A stretch of 64,000 nucleotides of DNA from Leifsonia sp. CL147. Lineage in GTDB: Bacteria > Actinomycetota > Actinomycetes > Actinomycetales > Microbacteriaceae. Under the pieces are notes generated by a model. It worked only from the letters and a program-made list of their open reading frames with translations. It was not told the origin of the DNA and made no database searches. The translations under genes were made by a program, and so were the position numbers. Positions 8,257 through 17,927 of this stretch are shown one piece after another (within the stretch, counting starts at the first letter, position 1; every line of letters starts with the position of its first letter). The DNA lies in NCBI RefSeq assembly GCF_900114565.1, contig NZ_FOTM01000013.1, positions 1-64,000 on the forward strand. Direction: 5' to 3'.

Positions 8257-8688
8257 ATGGCCATGTCGTTCGATCCTTTCAGCCAGCTGGACAGGATCGC
8301 CCAGAGCATCTTCGACACCAGCCGGCAGCCGCGGCTGATGCCGGTGGATCTGTTCCGGGAGCACGACAAGTACATCCTCAACGCGGACCTCCCCGGCGTG
8401 CAGCCCGACTCCGTCGACATCGACGTGGACGGACACCTGCTGACCCTGCGCGCTCAGCGGATGCCCACCGAGGAGAGATCGCAGCGCTGGCTGCTGCAGG
8501 AACGCCCGTACGGCGCCTACCAGCGCCAGTTCACGATCGGCGACGACATCGACCCCGACGGCATCACCGCGCACTACGACAACGGGGTGCTCACGGTGAT
8601 GATCCCGGTGGCCGAGCGCGCCAAGCCCCGCAAGATCGAGATCGAATCCGGCGGCGGCCGTCAGCGGCAGAAGGCCGTGACGTCCTGA
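8257..8688 (+). CDS. Hsp20 / small heat-shock protein
   Basis: A 143-aa alpha-crystallin-domain chaperone. The domain begins at PVDLFREHDKYILNADLPGV, includes RQFTIGDDIDPDGITAHYDNGVL and ends with an I-x-V-like C-terminal strand. ATP-independent holdase that keeps unfolding proteins soluble in the cytosol. GGAAGGAG lies 8 nt before the ATG at 8257, so the in-frame ATG at 8239 is rejected; an ATG at 8263 is also possible. The divergent MerR gene is the probable repressor. Confidence 0.92.
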   Translation: MAMSFDPFSQLDRIAQSIFDTSRQPRLMPVDLFREHDKYILNADLPGVQPDSVDIDVDGHLLTLRAQRMPTEERSQRWLLQERPYGAYQRQFTIGDDIDPDGITAHYDNGVLTVMIPVAERAKPRKIEIESGGGRQRQKAVTS

Positions 8689-8698
8689 GCCGACATGG

Positions 8699-8732
8699 AG
8701 AGAGGTGCCCGCCGGCAGGCGGGCACCTCTCT
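8699..8732. terminator. Bidirectional terminator hairpin
   Basis: A perfect 15-bp stem (AGAGAGGTGCCCGCC pairs with 8718-8732) with loop GGCA. It lies between the convergent hsp20 and carboxypeptidase genes. No long U-tract follows on either strand, as is common in high-GC actinobacteria. Confidence 0.8.
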
Positions 8733-8754
8733 GTGTGCGAACTCCGGATGGGCT

Positions 8755-10254
8755 TCACCCGTTCGAGAGATTGTCTCCGCACTTGTAGAAGCCGGTGACG
8801 AGCGTGTCGATCGCCTGCTTGGCGTTGTCCGACACGTTCCCCAGCGCGAAGACCGCGAACGTCAGCGGCGTCCCATCCGCCGCATTCACGATGCCCGACA
8901 GCGTGTAGCCGTTGTCGATCCACCCGGTCTTGGCGAACACCGAGCCGTCGGCGACCGAGTTCGCGCCGGTGAACCGGCTGTATCCCGGGCCGAGCGTCCC
9001 CGACTTGCCCGCGACCGGCAGACCGTCGTAGATCACTCCGAGTCCGTTCTGCCGGTTCAGCACCTTGATGAAGAGCTGCGTCAGATACGAGGGGGGCACC
9101 GCGTTGTCCCCGCTCAGCCCGGAGCCGTCGGCGATGTGGATGCCCGCCGTGTCGATCCCGTAGCCCTTGAGTCCGGCCAGGACACCGGCGTTCAACGCGT
9201 CGAACGTGTTGCCCGCGCCGTTCTTGATCGCGACCAGCCGGGCGAGCTCCTCCATGATGGTGTTGTCCGAGACCCGCATCGCCTGATCGATCAGTGCGGT
9301 GACCGGTTGCGACTGGACCGCGCCGAGCTGACGGGCGCCCGCCGGAGCGACGCCCTGGCTGACGCCGACGTCCGTCCCCAGGTACTGCTGGAAGTACTGC
9401 ACCGCCCGGCTCACCGGGTCCGTGCTGCGCGGCGACTCCACGGCCGTCGGGTCGTCCCTGTCCCCATCCACCATGAGGGCGGTCATGTACGGGGTCGACC
9501 CCTCGACGACGCGCTCCTCGTGCTCGTCCCAGCTCGGCTGCCAGAACGGCGCGCCGAAGAGGGATGCGTCCACCACGATCGACGTGATCCGCTGGCCGCC
9601 CATGGCCTGCTTCACCTGGTTCGCGAGGTCCTGGATCTTGGGCGCGCCGGTGTAGAAGGAGGCCTGACCGTCGGGAAGCCGCGACAGCGTCACGTCCCCA
9701 CCGCCGACGATGACGATCTGGCCGGGTGCGCTTCCGGCGACGACGGTCGTCGAGACCCGGTAGTCCGGCCCGAGCGTCGCGAGCGCGGCCGCCGAGGTCA
9801 GCGTCTTGAGGACGGACGCGGTGGGGCCGGGCTTCACGCCATTCCGGTCGAACAGGGTCTGGCCGGTCTTGGCGTTGACGACCTGGGCTTCGAGGTTCCC
9901 GAGCCGGCCGTCGGCCGCGAGGCCTGCGACCGAGCACGTCCGGATCCGCGTCGCCGCAGCCGGGTTCGCGGGAACGGGACGCGCCGGATCCACGGTGGGG
10001 GTCGGCGTCGGCGTGGCTTTCGGCGACGGTGCGCGGCTCGGGGAGGCGCTCGTCGCCGGCCCGGCGGCGGACGCGGGCCCGCCGACGGTCGCACCGAGGG
10101 CGACGCTCCCCGCACCGACCAGGATGAAGGCGACGGCCGCTCCCGCTGCGATCCACGTCTGCGGGTGGGAGCGGATCGCGGTCAGGATGCCACCGGCGGT
10201 GCCGGCACGTGCGGACCTGCGCGGACCGGTGCCCTGCTGATCCGATTCGTGCAT
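8755..10254 (-). CDS. dacB: D-alanyl-D-alanine carboxypeptidase/endopeptidase, S13 family (PBP4/DacB)
   Basis: A 499-aa membrane-anchored penicillin-binding protein. A cytoplasmic N-terminus precedes one TM helix (about residues 34-55) and a Ser/Pro/Thr-rich linker, and then the S13 domain. The active-site SxxK is S147-V-L-K150, the SxN motif is SDN in AMRVSDNTIMEE and the KTG motif is in FAKTGWIDNGYT. It trims or cross-link-cleaves peptidoglycan stem peptides outside the membrane. The start ATG at 10254 is the only one that keeps the TM segment. It is convergent with hsp20 and monocistronic. Confidence 0.9.
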   Translation of the reverse strand: MHESDQQGTGPRRSARAGTAGGILTAIRSHPQTWIAAGAAVAFILVGAGSVALGATVGGPASAAGPATSASPSRAPSPKATPTPTPTVDPARPVPANPAAATRIRTCSVAGLAADGRLGNLEAQVVNAKTGQTLFDRNGVKPGPTASVLKTLTSAAALATLGPDYRVSTTVVAGSAPGQIVIVGGGDVTLSRLPDGQASFYTGAPKIQDLANQVKQAMGGQRITSIVVDASLFGAPFWQPSWDEHEERVVEGSTPYMTALMVDGDRDDPTAVESPRSTDPVSRAVQYFQQYLGTDVGVSQGVAPAGARQLGAVQSQPVTALIDQAMRVSDNTIMEELARLVAIKNGAGNTFDALNAGVLAGLKGYGIDTAGIHIADGSGLSGDNAVPPSYLTQLFIKVLNRQNGLGVIYDGLPVAGKSGTLGPGYSRFTGANSVADGSVFAKTGWIDNGYTLSGIVNAADGTPLTFAVFALGNVSDNAKQAIDTLVTGFYKCGDNLSNG

Positions 10255-10324
10255 CCGGGTATGCTACCGGGGCTTTCTGAACTCCGCCATCGGGCGCGGC
10301 TACCGGGGCCCGCGCCCGCCCGGC

Positions 10325-12883
10325 TCACGGCACCGCCGACACCAGGTAGTTGTCGAAGCGCACGGAGACGGGCGTGTTGGTGGCCGAGGCCGACAGGTAG
10401 GCCCGCAGGCCGACGTTCCCGGCCGACTGGAGCCCGGTCGTGGAGTCGGTCACGCCGGCCTGCCAGCTCGCCGGCTCGGGCTGCGTGGCGGACCAGACCT
10501 TCGCGTTCAGTGTCGTCGGCGAGACTCCCACCGCCTGCACCCTCAGGTCGAGCTGCTGGCCTGCGGTGTACGTCAGCCCGCTCACTCCGACCGCCTGAAG
10601 CGCCGTCCCGTTGGCGAGCAACTGCACCTGCACAGTCCCACTGGAGCTCACCCAGACCCGGCCCTCGTAGGTCACCGATCCCACCTGGCGGGCGATCGCC
10701 GAGACGAAGACGCCGCCTCCGGACGGGGCCAGATCCGTGGTGAAGGTGACGGTCGTGTCCGTCCGGCTCGAGCTGACGCCGCCCAGCGTCTCGGTCTTGG
10801 TGGAACCGGCGGGGTCGCTCATCCGCCCGGTGCCCGACGCGACCGAGTAGAAGGATGCGGTGCCCGCGCCGGTCCACGTTCCTCCGGTGTCCGCCGTCCC
10901 CCAGCCGCTCGTCACCGACCGCTCGAACGCATCCTTCGCCAGGGTGCTCCCCGAGGCCGCCGTGACGGTCACCTGGTGGGAGGTGGTCCCGGTCGCTCCC
11001 GCGTTGTCCGTCACTGTGAGCGTGATCGTGTACGTCCCCGCTGCAGCGTAGGTGTGGTTCGCGGTGGCGCCCGTCGCGGTCCCGCCGTCGCCGAACGTCC
11101 AGGCGTACGAGACGATGCTGCCGTCGGGGTCGTGGGACGCGGTCCCGTCGACCGCGACAGCGAGGCCATTCGTGCCGGCGACGAAGGACGCGGTGGGCGG
11201 CTGGTTGGCGCCGCCGCCGGCGATCGTGACGCTGTTGCCCACGCGCGAGATCCGGTTTCCGTCCGGGTCGGTGACGGTCAGCGTGTAGGTGTGACTACTG
11301 CCTCCGGCCAGGCCCGTGTCGGTGAAGCCCATGGCCGGCCGGCTCCAGAACACCGTGTCCTTGGTCACCTGGTAGATGGGATGGGCCGTGTCGCCATCGC
11401 GGGCCAGAGCGTAGGTGAGCGCGACGTTGTCCTGATCGTAGGTCGCCGTCCACGTCACAGCGGCCTGGCCGGCGACCGTGGAGGTCGCCGTCGGTGTGAG
11501 GGCGGTGTTGTTGTTCGGTCCTGTGGTGCTCTTCACCACCGAGTCGAAGGCGAACCGGGTCAACCCGTACTGGGCGGTGCCGTTGACGAAGGGGAACTCG
11601 CCGCCCACCACCAGGTAGCGACTGTCGCCCGCCACGCTCCAGGCCGCCTGTCCCTGGCCGGTGTAGGTGCCGGTGACGTAGGCCGGGAACCAGTTCAGGA
11701 GCGTCGGAGAGGGCTGCCCGCTGAAGTTCGCGTAGGCGGTGTTGCCGTCGTTGGTCAGCGTCCCGGTCCGCGCCTTCGAGAAAGCGATGGTGTGGTGGAA
11801 GGTGCGCGGGTTCGTCTCCGGGAATCCCCCGACATTGCGGCAGTCGTGAGGATGTCCGGCCACGTAGAGAGCGTTCGCGAGCGGCTGCACCGAGTAGGTG
11901 TCTCCGTGGCAGTCCTCCAGCCAGATCAGGGCGCCCGTGGTCGCATCGGACGAGAAGCTGCCCTCGAGGTTGCCGCCCGAGCCGTACACGTAGCCGGAGC
12001 CGTAGACACGGTCGGTGGTCGCCGCAAGCGACGTGATGCTGGAGTTCAGCCCGGCGTCCCGCACGATGTTGTTGGTCGGGAAGGGCAGGGTCGCACCGGT
12101 CGAGCCGCTCAGCATCGCGAGTCCGTAGTGCGCTTCGCCGTCCATGTGCTGGAAACGGCCTCCCGCGTACACCCGGCTGCCGTCGGGGCTCACGGCGAGC
12201 GCATCGACGACGGTGTCGGCGGAAGCGCCCCAGGAGGTGATCAGCGAGCCGTTCGACGGGTCGAGCTTGGCGATGTAGCCGCGCGCCACGCCGTTGACGC
12301 TGGAGAACGTGCCGCCCGCGTACACGGCGGTGTTCGTCACGGCGAGCGCTCGCACCTCGCTCTCCATGATCGGCCGGAAGGAGGCGATCGGCTGGCCGGT
12401 CGCCGTGCTGATCGCCACGATGCGGTAGTAGGCGGCCCCTCCGGCCGTGGTGAAGTCGCCTCCGACATACACGCGCGTGCCGTCCGGGGACGCCGCGACG
12501 ACCAGACCCTGGGCGTTGAGCGGGACGTTGATGCCCGAGATCAGCGCGCCGGTCGTGATGTTGTAGGCGAGGAAGTTGCTCCGCGGCGTCGTGTTCGATC
12601 CCGCCGGCGAGCCGGCGGGCCTCGCGGTGGTGAATTTGCCCGCCACGTAGACGGTGTCTCCGACGACGACCTGCGACCACGCGACCCCGTCGATCTGCGT
12701 CGTCGGCAGCGCGGTCGCCCCGACCGTGGGCGGCGACGCCGGGTTGGTGGGATCGGGCGGCATCGTGTCGGCGAAGGCCGCCGTACCGAGTCCGGCACCT
12801 CCCCCGATGAGGAGCAGTGCGCTCAGCACCGCGGTGAACAGGCCGAGCGCGCGCGCCCTGCGGGACTTCCTCGTTGCATCCAT
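10325..12883 (-). CDS. Secreted beta-propeller / PKD-domain protein
   Basis: An 852-aa exported protein. The Sec signal peptide has basic RKSRRARALG, a hydrophobic stretch and likely cleavage after AFA near residue 38. Residues about 60-430 repeat blades of the type VYVGGDFTTAGG, VYAGGTFSSVNG and VYAGGRFQHMDG, an extracellular beta-propeller. A PKD domain follows (about 563-650, with FGDGGTATG). The C-terminal 200 residues look like a LamG-type lectin fold. No LPXTG or TM tail is seen, so it is released or wall-associated by binding. The ligand is unknown. The start lies 15 nt from the shared motif at 12898-12919. Confidence 0.8.
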   Translation of the reverse strand: MDATRKSRRARALGLFTAVLSALLLIGGGAGLGTAAFADTMPPDPTNPASPPTVGATALPTTQIDGVAWSQVVVGDTVYVAGKFTTARPAGSPAGSNTTPRSNFLAYNITTGALISGINVPLNAQGLVVAASPDGTRVYVGGDFTTAGGAAYYRIVAISTATGQPIASFRPIMESEVRALAVTNTAVYAGGTFSSVNGVARGYIAKLDPSNGSLITSWGASADTVVDALAVSPDGSRVYAGGRFQHMDGEAHYGLAMLSGSTGATLPFPTNNIVRDAGLNSSITSLAATTDRVYGSGYVYGSGGNLEGSFSSDATTGALIWLEDCHGDTYSVQPLANALYVAGHPHDCRNVGGFPETNPRTFHHTIAFSKARTGTLTNDGNTAYANFSGQPSPTLLNWFPAYVTGTYTGQGQAAWSVAGDSRYLVVGGEFPFVNGTAQYGLTRFAFDSVVKSTTGPNNNTALTPTATSTVAGQAAVTWTATYDQDNVALTYALARDGDTAHPIYQVTKDTVFWSRPAMGFTDTGLAGGSSHTYTLTVTDPDGNRISRVGNSVTIAGGGANQPPTASFVAGTNGLAVAVDGTASHDPDGSIVSYAWTFGDGGTATGATANHTYAAAGTYTITLTVTDNAGATGTTSHQVTVTAASGSTLAKDAFERSVTSGWGTADTGGTWTGAGTASFYSVASGTGRMSDPAGSTKTETLGGVSSSRTDTTVTFTTDLAPSGGGVFVSAIARQVGSVTYEGRVWVSSSGTVQVQLLANGTALQAVGVSGLTYTAGQQLDLRVQAVGVSPTTLNAKVWSATQPEPASWQAGVTDSTTGLQSAGNVGLRAYLSASATNTPVSVRFDNYLVSAVP

Positions 12884-12897
12884 GACAGCCTCGGCGT

Positions 12898-12919
12898 ATC
12901 TGACTGATTCTCACCTTTT
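12898..12919 (-). promoter_or_regulatory. Shared 20-nt motif, copy 1 (PKD gene promoter)
   Basis: On the minus strand AAGGTGAGAATCAGTCAGAT matches motifs before the LPXTG and DUF4012 genes in the same register. Consensus: AARGTGAGRATYNNTYARRT. The 3' TCAGAT resembles a -10 hexamer, which would place transcription start a few bases before the ATG at 12883. The motif also lies inside a 10-bp inverted repeat, CCTCGGCGTA/TACGCCGAGG (12889-12940). Confidence 0.55.
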
Positions 12920-12977
12920 GAGGACCAGGCTACGCCGAGGCGGATGCGGTCGCACCAGAAAACAGGCGTGCAGCCAG

Positions 12978-14147
12978 CTAGGGAAGCGCGACCTGCCGGA
13001 CGGTCCTCCACTGTCCGCTGGCGGCGCTCACGAGCGCAGCATCCACGATCTCCGCGGCCGACCAGGCATCCGCAGCAGAGGGAGCGTATTGGATGCCCTC
13101 GGCCACCGACCGCAGGAAGAGCGAGGCTTCGATCGTCTTGAGGTCGTCGAAGCCCATGCTCGTCCCCGCGCCGGGCTGGAAGCGGGCGAACTCCCCGAAA
13201 CCGGGGGATGCCATCACCCGCCGGTACCCGGAGGCGTCGTCGGCGAGCTCGAGCTCGTTGAGGCGCTCGAAGTCCCAGCGGAGGGAGCCGGCCGTTCCGT
13301 AGATCTCCAGGGAGTACCCGGCCCGCGGACCGACGGCGACCCGGCTCGCTTCGAGCGTGCCGACCGCTCCCGATTCCAGGCGCACGAGCAGCGCAGCGTA
13401 GTCCTCGTTCTCCACCTTCCCCCGCGGATCGTCGTCGCGGCCCTTGCTGAAGTGGCTGGCGGCGTCCCCGCGCGGCAGCGGGCGCTCCGCGATCACCGTG
13501 GAGGTGAGCGCCGTGACCGCATCGATGCGCCCTGCGATGAACTGCACCAGATCGGCAGCGTGCGAGAGGAGGTCGCCCAGGACCCCCGACCCCGCTCGCT
13601 CCTGCTGGAAGCGCCAGGTGAGCGCGCCGGCCGGATCGGCGGAGTAATCGGCGAGGAAGGAAGCGCGGACGTTCGTGATGGCGCCGATCGCGCCGTCGGC
13701 GACCAGCTCGCGGGCCCGGGCGATGGCGGGTGCGTGGCGGTAGTTGAAGCCGACCGCCGTGACCAGCCCGCGGGCGGCTGCCGCCCGGGCGATCTGCGCG
13801 GACTCGGCGGCGGATCTGCCCATCGGCTTCTCGATCCAGATCGGCTTGCCCGCCTCGATCGCGGCGAGCGCGATCTCACGGTGCAGGAAGTTCGGCGAGC
13901 AGATCGAGACGACGTCCACAGCAGCGTTCGCGAGGACCTCGCGGTAGTCCGCGACGGCCTCGCGAAAGCCGAGCACCTCGGTGGCGAGGGCCCGGGTCGC
14001 CGCGTCGGGGTCCGCGGCGACCACCAGCTCGGCCCGGACGGGAAGCTCCGGGAAATGCTGCCGGGCCGCCAGGTACGCCCGCGAATGGAGCCGCCCCATC
14101 CACCCGATCGAGATCACGCCGACGCCGAGGGACCGGGTCTGTGCCAT
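12978..14147 (-). CDS. Gfo/Idh/MocA-family oxidoreductase
   Basis: A 389-aa NAD(P)-dependent sugar/inositol dehydrogenase. The N-terminal Rossmann domain begins GVGVISIGWMGRLHSRAY, the EKPMG motif (IWIEKPMGRS) holds the conserved Lys-Pro, and the C-terminal alpha/beta domain contains GSGVLGDLLSHAADLVQF with its catalytic-type His. ATG at 14147 is preferred because AGGAG precedes it, over the ATG at 14168. It is divergent from the ABC transporter operon and shares its promoter region, so it probably oxidises a sugar or inositol isomer imported by that transporter (inference). Confidence 0.85.
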   Translation of the reverse strand: MAQTRSLGVGVISIGWMGRLHSRAYLAARQHFPELPVRAELVVAADPDAATRALATEVLGFREAVADYREVLANAAVDVVSICSPNFLHREIALAAIEAGKPIWIEKPMGRSAAESAQIARAAAARGLVTAVGFNYRHAPAIARARELVADGAIGAITNVRASFLADYSADPAGALTWRFQQERAGSGVLGDLLSHAADLVQFIAGRIDAVTALTSTVIAERPLPRGDAASHFSKGRDDDPRGKVENEDYAALLVRLESGAVGTLEASRVAVGPRAGYSLEIYGTAGSLRWDFERLNELELADDASGYRRVMASPGFGEFARFQPGAGTSMGFDDLKTIEASLFLRSVAEGIQYAPSAADAWSAAEIVDAALVSAASGQWRTVRQVALP

Positions 14148-14213
14148 CTTCTGCTCCTGATTCTGCATGCGTCGTCGGATGCGCGTCGATGCTATCAGGT
14201 GCTGATGAACGAA

Positions 14214-14235
14214 TGTCCATACAAACTATTGACAG
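14214..14235. promoter_or_regulatory. Putative GntR operator and -35 box of the transporter operon
   Basis: TGTCCATACA (14214-14223) fits the TGT-N4-ACA pattern found twice before iolC. A consensus -35 TTGACA follows at 14230-14235; 17 bp on, TCAGAC is only a weak -10. An operator just upstream of the -35 of the transporter genes would tie uptake to the inositol regulator. It also lies in the promoter of the divergent dehydrogenase. Confidence 0.45.
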
Positions 14236-14295
14236 CGTCGTCGCGCATGGTTCAGACTCATCTCGACGCCGACGTCACGTGAGAGGGGTGCAGCA

Positions 14296-14412
14296 ATGAC
14301 GCAGCCGCCTCATGGGCCGCTCGGCGCACCGTACGCGACCGTCGACCCCGCCCGGTGCCCGGTGATCGTGGACGTTCATCCCTCGCGCCGTCGCCTCGGC
14401 CGGCGCCCCTAG
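14296..14412 (+). CDS. Possible 38-aa leader peptide upstream of the ABC transporter
   Basis: ATG at 14296 with AGAGGGG eight bases before it opens a 38-codon frame ending TAG at 14410-14412, 18 nt before the substrate-binding-protein start. The peptide (starting MTQPPHGPLGAPYATVD, ending RRRLGRRP) has no recognised homologue. The Shine-Dalgarno is better than that of the next gene, whose GAGAGG lies 13 nt away. It may couple translation or be a chance frame. Codon usage alone cannot decide at this length. Confidence 0.35.
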   Translation: MTQPPHGPLGAPYATVDPARCPVIVDVHPSRRRLGRRP

Positions 14413-14430
14413 AGAGGCACATTCCCGATA

Positions 14431-15414
14431 ATGAAGCGCATATTCGCAGTGGCCGCTGTTGCGGCAGCCGCCTGCATCACGCTCGCTGCATGCACCGGAA
14501 CCGGTCAGGCAGCCGCAGACAAGACGAGCGGAACCACCAGCGGGTCCACCAGCCTGAACCTCACGTACGCCGTGGTGACCCACTCCGGTCCGGGAGACGC
14601 CTTCTGGGACCGCGTCAAGGCCGGCGCCGAGAAGGCGGGCACCGACTACGGAGTCAAGGTCACCTACAACGCGGACCCCGACCCGGCCAAGCAGTCGCAG
14701 CTCATCGACAACGCGGTCGCCCAGAAGGTCAACGGGATCGTGGTCTCGATGGCCAACCCGGACGGCCTTGAGGCGAGCATCAAGAAGGCGGTCGCCGCGG
14801 GCATCACGGTCGTCACCATCAACTCGGGGATCGAGCGGTCCGCCGAGTTCGGGGCGATCACGCACGTCGGCCAGAGCGAGACCGTCGCCGGGACCGCCGT
14901 CGGGAAGCGGCTGGCGGCCGCCGGACTGAAGAAGGCGCTCTGCGTCATCCAGGAGGCCGGGAACGTCGGTCTCGAGGAGCGCTGCAGCGCTGCGGCGAAG
15001 GCCTTCGGCGGCACGATGACGAACCTCCAGGTGGACGGCACCAACGACTCGGACGTCAAGGCGACCATCAAGTCGAAGCTGCAGGCAGACCCGTCCATCG
15101 ACTCCGTCCTCACCCTGGGCGGCCAGTACGCCATCGACGCCGTCGGCGCCGTCGACGAGTCGAAGAGCTCGGCCAAGGTCGCGACCTTCGACCTCTCGAC
15201 CGACGTGGTGACCGACGTCAAGGCGGGCAAGATCCTGTTCGCCGTCGATCAGCAGCCGTACGTGCAGGGATTCCTCGGAGTCACCGCTCTGTACCTCAAC
15301 TCCATCAACGGGAACATCATCGGCGGCGGACAGCCGATCTACTCCGGTCCGGCATTCGTCACGAAGGAGAACGCGGCACAGGTCGAGAAGTTCGCCGCGC
15401 AGGGCACCCGCTAG
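14431..15414 (+). CDS. Sugar/inositol ABC transporter substrate-binding lipoprotein
   Basis: A 327-aa periplasmic-binding-protein-like domain of the RbsB type. A lipoprotein signal with lipobox LAAC (Cys near residue 21) anchors it outside the membrane. The first lobe has SGPGDAFWDRVKAGAEKAG; NGIVVSMANPDGLE and the DQQPYVQGFLGV hinge are typical of ribose/inositol/fructose binders. Permease and ATPase genes follow. Because the locus is otherwise devoted to inositol catabolism, myo-inositol or a stereoisomer is the inferred ligand. A 20-bp stem follows the stop codon. Confidence 0.85.
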   Translation: MKRIFAVAAVAAAACITLAACTGTGQAAADKTSGTTSGSTSLNLTYAVVTHSGPGDAFWDRVKAGAEKAGTDYGVKVTYNADPDPAKQSQLIDNAVAQKVNGIVVSMANPDGLEASIKKAVAAGITVVTINSGIERSAEFGAITHVGQSETVAGTAVGKRLAAAGLKKALCVIQEAGNVGLEERCSAAAKAFGGTMTNLQVDGTNDSDVKATIKSKLQADPSIDSVLTLGGQYAIDAVGAVDESKSSAKVATFDLSTDVVTDVKAGKILFAVDQQPYVQGFLGVTALYLNSINGNIIGGGQPIYSGPAFVTKENAAQVEKFAAQGTR

Positions 15415-15422
15415 CTGAAACC

Positions 15423-15467
15423 CTTCGGGCGGGTGGAGCGGACCCGGTCCGCTCCACCCGCCCGAAG
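15423..15467 (+). other. Intra-operon 20-bp perfect hairpin
   Basis: The arms CTTCGGGCGGGTGGAGCGGA (15423-15442) and 15448-15467 are perfect complements with loop CCCGG. It sits between the binding-protein stop (15414) and the permease start (15485), with no U-tract. Such stems stabilise the upstream mRNA or partly terminate, giving excess binding protein over membrane subunits (known for mal/rbs-type operons; inference here). Confidence 0.75.
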
Positions 15468-15484
15468 CCCACGAAAGGAAACCC

Positions 15485-16524
15485 GTGACCACCACCGACA
15501 TCGAGGTCGTCGCGACGAGGCGGCCCCTCAATCGCGGAATGATCCGTCGTCTGCTCAGCCGCCCGGAGATCGGGGCGCTCGTCGCCGCCCTCGCGGTCAT
15601 GATCTTCTTCTCCGTCTACACGACCACCTTCTTCACCCTCCCGGGCGCCGGAGTGTGGCTGGAGTCCGCATCCACCTTCGGGATCATGGCCGTGGCGGTC
15701 GCGATGCTCATGATCGGCGGGGAGTTCGACCTCTCCGCCGGCGTGATGACGGGATTCACCGCGCTGATCGTCGGCGTGCTCACCACCCACTACGGGCTCA
15801 ACATCTGGATCGCCGTCGTCATCGCCCTCGCCGTGGCCCTGGCCGTGGGAGCCCTCAACGGCTACCTCGTGATGCGGACCGGTCTCCCGAGCTTCATCGT
15901 GACGCTCGGCACCTTCTTCGTCCTCGCGGGCATCGACCTCGCCGTGACCAAGCTCATCACCGGCCAGGTGGCGATCGAGGGCATGACCTCCGTCCCCCTC
16001 TACGACTCCATCCAGCCGCTGTTCGGGTCCTCGATCCAGATCGGCGGCGGCACCTTCTACGTGTCGGTCCTCTGGTGGTTCCTCGTCACGGCTGTCGCCA
16101 CCTGGGTGCTGCTGCGCACGCGCGCCGGGAACTGGGTCTTCGCCGTGGGCGGCGCCCTGAACTCGTCCCGTCAGGTCGGCGTCCCCATCATGAAGACCAA
16201 GGTCGGGCTGTTCATGACCACGGCCGGCGCGGGGTGGCTCGTCGGGATGATCTCGCTCTTCCGCACCTCGACCGTGCAGGCGAACACCGGCGTCGGCCAG
16301 GAGTTCATCTACATCATCTGCGCCGTCGTCGGCGGCTGCCTGCTGACCGGCGGCTTCGGCTCGGCTGTGGGCGCCGCCCTCGGCGCCCTGATCTACGGAA
16401 TGGTCTTCCAGGGAATCACCTTCGCCCAGTGGGACACCAACTGGCTCCGCACCTTCCTCGGCGCGATGCTGTTGCTGGCCGTGTTGCTCAACCACTGGGT
16501 CCGCATTCGAGCAGGAGGCTCACG

Positions 16525-16528
<4 letters not shown>
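15485..16528 (+). CDS. ABC transporter permease (ribose/fructose/inositol type)
   Basis: A 347-aa BPD_transp_2 family permease with about ten hydrophobic segments. Landmarks are [16 protein letters not shown] (near residue 76), the family signature [20 protein letters not shown], and [19 protein letters not shown] near the C-terminus. The start is GTG at 15485 behind AAAGGAAA. The stop overlaps the ATPase start as ATGA. It forms the homodimeric channel of the importer. Confidence 0.9.
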
Positions 16529-17340
<812 letters not shown>

Positions 17341-17363
17341 CGGCCTGACGTCCTCCGGCGGGC

Positions 17364-17927
17364 TCAGTCAGCCAGCGGCCGGTAGCGGAGCCGCACGACC
17401 CCGTTGCCGAAGCGGTGCTCGTCGAGCAGTTCGAGGGCGCCGCGCGTCCCCGGCGGGAGGCCCGGCTTGCCGCCGCCGACGACGAGCGGCATGACGTAGA
17501 GCTGGAGCTCGCCGATGAGCCCCGCCGCGAACGCCTGGGCCGCGAGCTCCGCGCCTCCGATCAGGACATCGCGCGAGGCGGAGACCAGGAGTTCCCGCAC
17601 CGCGGCCGGGTCGAAGTCGCGCTCGATCCGGGTGCGGGCGGTGGAGGCGGCGGCCAGGGTCCGGGAATAGACCACCTTGTCCGGCGCCTGCCACGCCGCG
17701 GCGAACCCGGCGAACGGTGCCGACTGGGCGGCGAGGCCGGTGTCGGTCTCCCAGACGGCCATCTTCTCGTACAGCCTCCGCCCGTACAGGAGGGTGCCGA
17801 CAGACCGCAGCAAGTCGGTATGGGACTGGAACACCTCGTCGTCGACCGGGAGGAAGTCGAACGCCCCGCTCTCATCCTCGATGTAGCCGTCGAGGGTCAC
17901 ATTCGTTGCATAGATCAGCTGCGCCAT
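17364..17927 (-). CDS. Dihydrofolate reductase-like (RibD C-terminal domain) protein
   Basis: A 187-aa RibD_C/DHFR-like fold: MAQLIYATNVTLDGYIEDESG at the N-terminus, TLLYGRRLYEKMAVWE, DVLIGGAELAAQAFAAGLIGELQLYVMPLVVGGGKP near the C-terminus. Such proteins bind NADPH, but substrates are mostly unknown; true DHFR activity is not implied. ATG at 17927 has no good Shine-Dalgarno and overlaps the upstream isomerase gene by 13 nt, so it is probably translated by coupling as the last cistron of the iol operon. A link to inositol breakdown is not obvious. Confidence 0.8.
   Translation of the reverse strand: MAQLIYATNVTLDGYIEDESGAFDFLPVDDEVFQSHTDLLRSVGTLLYGRRLYEKMAVWETDTGLAAQSAPFAGFAAAWQAPDKVVYSRTLAAASTARTRIERDFDPAAVRELLVSASRDVLIGGAELAAQAFAAGLIGELQLYVMPLVVGGGKPGLPPGTRGALELLDEHRFGNGVVRLRYRPLAD

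Noticed and set aside
14148-14430. Riboswitch upstream of the transporter
   Set aside because: No conserved riboswitch core could be recognised. Only a promoter, an operator candidate and a short ORF are supported.
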